This document shows positions 60,678 to 64,000 of a DNA stretch of 64,000 nucleotides, one piece after another (positions within the stretch are counted from its first letter, which is position 1; the number at the start of each line of letters is the position of its first letter). A model generated the notes under the pieces. The model was not told the DNA's origin. It was given only the letters and a program-made list of their open reading frames with translations, and made no database searches. Origin of the DNA: an uncultured Pelagibacteraceae bacterium. GTDB lineage: Bacteria > Pseudomonadota > Alphaproteobacteria > Pelagibacterales > Pelagibacteraceae. Position numbers and translations under genes: made by a program. The stretch is from assembly GCA_902559305.1 (NCBI GenBank), contig CACEHK010000001.1:62001-126000 (forward strand), in the 5' to 3' direction.

Positions 60678-62048
60678 TTAATTTTTAATTATTTTCTCTG
60701 GTAAAATTCCTTTTGGTCTAAATCTCATTATAACCAATAGTGCTGTTCCAATCACTAAAAATCTAAAATATGGAGCACTATTTATTAAATGTACTCTAAT
60801 TTCGTTTGTTTCAGGCAAATGCGCTGTGAAAAGATTAATAAAAAATAATGCTATTGGCGCTGCTTCAACCCACAAAAACCAAACAACAAAACCACCTAAA
60901 ATTGCTCCAAAATTGTTTCCTGTTCCTCCAACAATAACCATTACCCAAATAACAAATGTGTATCTCATTGGTCTGTAACTTCCTGGTGTAAATAATCCAT
61001 CATTAGTTACCATCATAGCCCCTGCTATACCAACTATTGCAGAACCTAAAATAAATATTAACAAATGCTGTTTAACAACATTTTTTCCCATAGCTCCTGC
61101 AGCTTCTTCATTGTCTCTAATTGCTCTCATCATTCTTCCCCATGGAGAGTAAAGAGCTTTTTGAGTAACAATTAATAAAATTATAACAACAGTTAAAAAT
61201 AAACCTGTAAAACAAAGTTTTACATACACGGATGAAGCATCAATAACTAACTGGTTTAAAACTTCTTGTTTTTCTGAAACAGAATTAACTAATGCTAGTT
61301 TTCCTGAGTGAAATTTTTCAACTAAATCTATAAACCATGGTGATTGTTGAAGGTTAATTTCATATGGTGCTGGTCTTTTAAGTCCAATTACATTTTTAAC
61401 TCCTCTGGCCAGCCAGTCTTCATGTTTGATTATTGATACAACTATTTCTGCAATTAGTAGTGTTGCGATTGCTAAATAATCAGCTCTTAGACCTAATGCT
61501 ACTTTTCCTACTATGAAAGCTAATCCACCCGCAAGAAATGCACCTGCTATCCATGAAAATAAAACTGGTAAGCCTAATCCCCCTAAAAAACCAGTTTTAG
61601 CTGGTTCTACTGCCTCAATACCTTCAATGGCAGGAGCAGAAATTAATCTTAGTAATAATATTCCAATTATAATTATAGCAGCTATTAAATAATTTCTTTT
61701 TTTAGATCTCACAATTTTTTTTAAAGTAAGACGAATTGAAAAAACTATTCCAATTATTACACCTAAACAAATCATCATATTTAAACCACCTACGCTCCAA
61801 GCTTCTCCAACGGGTGCCACTGATATAAGTACAACAGCTAATCCACCTAAAGCGGTATAGCCCATTATCCCAAAGTTAATTAATCCAGCATATCCCCATT
61901 GGATATTTGCACCTATCGTCATAACTGCAGAAATTAAACAATAGTTTAAAATTGTTAAAGCAAGAGACCATGATTGAAATATTCCAACCAAAATAATTAA
62001 TGTAAACATTATCAAGTATGCTGTAATTACATTTAAATATTGCTTCAT
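60678..62048 (-). CDS. livM: LivM-like ABC transporter permease
   Basis: Permease of 456 residues, longer than a typical LivM (about 320-420). It has an extra region between hydrophobic segments and a soluble insertion of about 70 residues around 220-290, before the EAA-type loop (RAIRDNEEAAGAMGKNV). The N-terminal GANIQWGYAGLINFGIMGYTALGG is the family hallmark. It overlaps the LivH-like gene by 4 bases. It forms the channel with LivH. Confidence 0.88.
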   Translation of the reverse strand: MKQYLNVITAYLIMFTLIILVGIFQSWSLALTILNYCLISAVMTIGANIQWGYAGLINFGIMGYTALGGLAVVLISVAPVGEAWSVGGLNMMICLGVIIGIVFSIRLTLKKIVRSKKRNYLIAAIIIIGILLLRLISAPAIEGIEAVEPAKTGFLGGLGLPVLFSWIAGAFLAGGLAFIVGKVALGLRADYLAIATLLIAEIVVSIIKHEDWLARGVKNVIGLKRPAPYEINLQQSPWFIDLVEKFHSGKLALVNSVSEKQEVLNQLVIDASSVYVKLCFTGLFLTVVIILLIVTQKALYSPWGRMMRAIRDNEEAAGAMGKNVVKQHLLIFILGSAIVGIAGAMMVTNDGLFTPGSYRPMRYTFVIWVMVIVGGTGNNFGAILGGFVVWFLWVEAAPIALFFINLFTAHLPETNEIRVHLINSAPYFRFLVIGTALLVIMRFRPKGILPEKIIKN

Positions 62049-63055
62049 AGTGTTTTTCCTTTAAAGATTCCTGAGGGCCTAAATAATAAGACAATTACTA
62101 AAATTGAAAATGAAACTGCAAACTTATAATCAGTTGATAATATTTGCATCATAGAATTAGGTTCTAATGCTTCTGGGAGTATATATGTAAAAAACTTTTT
62201 ATAAGCATACGTTAAAAATATTTCAGCAAATGCAATAACGTATCCTCCTAGAAAAGCTCCAAAAGGATTTCCTATTCCACCAACAATTGCTGCTGCAAAT
62301 ATTGGTAACATGTTATTAAAATATACAAATGGTCTGTAGCTTTTATCTAGTCCATACAAAATTCCACCAATTGTTGCTAATATTCCAGCAATAACCCAAG
62401 TAATTAATACAACTCTTTTTGGATCTATTCCTGATAGTAAAGCTAAATCCTCATTATCAGAATAAGCTCGCATACTTTTTCCTGTCTTAGTTTTGTTTAA
62501 AAACCAAAACATTATAGAAACTACAATCATAGTAATAACTATTGTTATCGCTTGTGTTGACTTAATAGTTAATCCCTCATTTAATCCTGTCATTTCTTTA
62601 AATTCTGAAGCTTTTAAAATAAATTTTTCTCCATCAAGAAATGTTCTATCTGCAGGCCCAATAATTATCCTTATTATTGCCTGAGTGACAAACATTACCC
62701 CAACACTAACCATTGCAAGCTGAACCGGTGGGCTTTTTTTAATTCGATAATATTCAAATACAAATTTATCTATGGATAACATGTATAAAATCATCATAAA
62801 AGTCGCAAAAGGAATTGTAATTAAAGCTGTTGGAAATATTCCAAGGTTTATACCTAAAGATTGAAAATAATATGTAAGAAGAACTGCAAACATGGTTCCG
62901 AATGACATCATGTCTCCAGTTGCAAAGTTTGCAAATCTCAATATTCCATAGATTAATGTTACAAAAATTGCTCCAAGCGCTAACTGTGATCCATATGTTA
63001 AAGCAGGTATTATCGTATAATTTAATAATACCAATATTGCGTTTATAAAATCCAT
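62045..63055 (-). CDS. livH: LivH-like ABC transporter permease
   Basis: Permease of 336 residues with about eight hydrophobic segments. LGAIFVTLIYGILRFANFATGDMMSFG (about 27-53) and the EAA-type loop (MRAYSDNEDLALLSGIDPKRV) are typical of LivH. It abuts the LivF-like gene and overlaps LivM by 4 bases, so the operon is tightly coupled. An insertion of about 40 residues in the middle (around 110-160) is somewhat longer than in E. coli LivH. Confidence 0.88.
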   Translation of the reverse strand: MDFINAILVLLNYTIIPALTYGSQLALGAIFVTLIYGILRFANFATGDMMSFGTMFAVLLTYYFQSLGINLGIFPTALITIPFATFMMILYMLSIDKFVFEYYRIKKSPPVQLAMVSVGVMFVTQAIIRIIIGPADRTFLDGEKFILKASEFKEMTGLNEGLTIKSTQAITIVITMIVVSIMFWFLNKTKTGKSMRAYSDNEDLALLSGIDPKRVVLITWVIAGILATIGGILYGLDKSYRPFVYFNNMLPIFAAAIVGGIGNPFGAFLGGYVIAFAEIFLTYAYKKFFTYILPEALEPNSMMQILSTDYKFAVSFSILVIVLLFRPSGIFKGKTL

Positions 63056-63763
63056 TTAAGCTCCTAAAAAAGACCTTCTAACTTCTGGATCATTAAGTAA
63101 TTCATTTCCAGATCCTTCAAATTTATTTTCACCTGTTACTAATACATATCCTCTATCAGAAATACTCAATGCTTGTTTTGCATTTTGTTCGACCATTATA
63201 ATTGCTACATTTGTTTCTTTGACTTTAATTATATGCTCAAATAATTCGTCCATTACAATTGGAGAAACTCCTGCAGTTGGCTCATCTAGCATTAAAACAG
63301 AAGGTCTTATCATTAATGCTCTACCAAGAGCTACTTGTTGTCTTTGCCCTCCTGATAATTCGCCTACTTTTTGTGATTTCTTTTCATTTAAAATAGGAAA
63401 TAATTCATAAATTTCTTCAATAACTTTATTAACATCATCTTCACGTAAAAAAGCTCCAACCTCTAAATTTTCTCTTACGGTTAGGTCTGCAAATACATTT
63501 CTAGTTTGAGGAACAAATGATATGCCAGCTTTAACTCTATCTTGTGGAGATAAATTAGAAATATCTTTTCCGTCCATTAAAACAGAACCTGATTTCAAAT
63601 TAAGAAGTCCCAACATTGCTTTCATTGCTGTGGACTTTCCAGCACCATTAGGACCAAGTATTGCAACTATCTCTCCTCTGTTTGCATTAATTGAACATGA
63701 GTTAATAATATCTGGGCCATTTCCATATCCAGCAGTCATTTTGCTTCCTTCAAAAAAAGCCAT
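63056..63763 (-). CDS. livF: LivF-like ABC transporter ATPase
   Basis: ATPase subunit of 235 residues: Walker A GPNGAGKST (about 37-45), Q-loop FVPQTRNVFADLT, signature LSGGQRQQ, Walker B VLMLDEP and the IIMVEQN H-loop variant typical of LivF. Preceded by GGAGGG as ribosome-binding site. It follows the LivG-like gene by 15 bases. Assignment is secure; substrate depends on the binding protein. Confidence 0.92.
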   Translation of the reverse strand: MAFFEGSKMTAGYGNGPDIINSCSINANRGEIVAILGPNGAGKSTAMKAMLGLLNLKSGSVLMDGKDISNLSPQDRVKAGISFVPQTRNVFADLTVRENLEVGAFLREDDVNKVIEEIYELFPILNEKKSQKVGELSGGQRQQVALGRALMIRPSVLMLDEPTAGVSPIVMDELFEHIIKVKETNVAIIMVEQNAKQALSISDRGYVLVTGENKFEGSGNELLNDPEVRRSFLGA

Positions 63764-63778
63764 TAATTCTTTTCCCTC

Positions 63779-64000
63779 CTACTTTGTTTTTGCTCGACCT
63801 AAGTAACTTTCTATTACTTTTTCATTTTTCATCACTTCATCTGGCGTACCTTCAAATAATACTGAACCTTCTGCCATAACAATTACTGGGTCACACATTC
63901 TTTTTATAAAATCCATGTCATGTTCGATCATACAGAAAGTATAACCTTTTTCTTTATTTAATCTTTGAATAGCAGTTCCAATATCTTTTAATAACGTTCT
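63779..64000 (-). CDS. livG: LivG-like ABC transporter ATPase, C-terminal part (runs off the window)
   Basis: Translated by hand from the window edge to the TAG at 63779-63781; 73 codons plus stop are visible. The reading includes a GYTFCMIEHDMDFI-type H-loop, VMAEGSVLFEGTP, then a C-terminus ending SYLGRAKTK. This is the standard LivG tail. It is upstream of, and on the same strand as, LivF, LivH and LivM. Confidence 0.88.
   Translation of the reverse strand, partial: RTLLKDIGTAIQRLNKEKGYTFCMIEHDMDFIKRMCDPVIVMAEGSVLFEGTPDEVMKNEKVIESYLGRAKTK

Noticed and set aside
1..64000. tRNA/rRNA genes, CRISPR arrays, insertion sequences, prophage or integrase genes
   Set aside because: None was found when reading both strands; direct repeats with regular spacing and transposase-like frames are absent.

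Overview
The window is very AT-rich (roughly 30% G+C by eye) and gene-dense. Genes are separated by a few bases or overlap, and there is no gene-free stretch above 300 bases (the longest gap is about 170). The enzyme repertoire, the large number of periplasmic-binding-protein transporters and the streamlined layout suggest a low-G+C marine alphaproteobacterium of the SAR11/Pelagibacterales type; an AEGEAN-169/HIMB59-like lineage is an alternative I cannot exclude. I see no rRNA, tRNA, CRISPR array, insertion sequence, phage gene or recognisable transcription-factor gene.

Layout. 1-2409 (-): end-truncated aconitase, a LysE-family exporter and a CsaA-like protein. 2437-6027 (+): a ureide operon (M20 deacylase, PuuE-type allantoinase, allantoicase, ureidoglycolate lyase) facing an NCS1 nucleobase/allantoin-type permease (6075-7529, -). 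7670-13370 (-): aldehyde dehydrogenase, agmatinase-family ureohydrolase, a tiny secreted protein and an EhuBCDA-like (ectoine-type) ABC transporter. 13487-23809 (-): EutA-like and DoeA-like (ectoine hydrolase type) genes followed by a PotADBC-type transporter, a FadN-like fusion, a PhyH dioxygenase and a MOSC protein. 23895-27259 (+): small secreted protein, 3-hydroxyisobutyrate-dehydrogenase-like enzyme, second aldehyde dehydrogenase, glycerophosphodiesterase.

27261-37590 is a quaternary-amine region: a gamma-butyrobetaine-hydroxylase/TmpA-like enzyme, a ProXWV betaine/carnitine-type transporter, an SDR, a beta-keto acid cleavage enzyme, then a tight operon of class II aldolase, 4HBT thioesterase, TauD-family dioxygenase, PhnZ/TmpB-type HD oxygenase and GMC oxidoreductase. 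The parts fit conversion of gamma-butyrobetaine or carnitine to glycine betaine, plus possible oxidative cleavage of an organophosphonate. 38358-41429 (+): glycine amidinotransferase, EamA transporter, 2OG-Fe(II) oxygenase. 41420-46162 (-): fused TRAP permease, TAXI binding protein, aminotransferase.

46245-53421 holds two divergent Rieske oxygenases. One is followed by glyoxalase, cupin, a glutamine-synthetase-like ligase and a MetX-like hydrolase. 53555-59254 (+) is an operon of luciferase-like monooxygenase, ThDP enzyme, amino-acid-synthesis (DUF1185) protein, alpha/beta hydrolase and aldehyde dehydrogenase, preceded by a leader that may fold. 59368-64000 is a branched-chain-amino-acid-type ABC system, with its binding protein convergent to the permease/ATPase operon.

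Taken together the window looks like a nutrient-scavenging island: at least six uptake systems paired with oxygenases, dehydrogenases and hydrolases for nitrogen-rich osmolytes and ureides. At four transporters an intrinsic-terminator hairpin lies between the binding-protein gene and the membrane-component gene.
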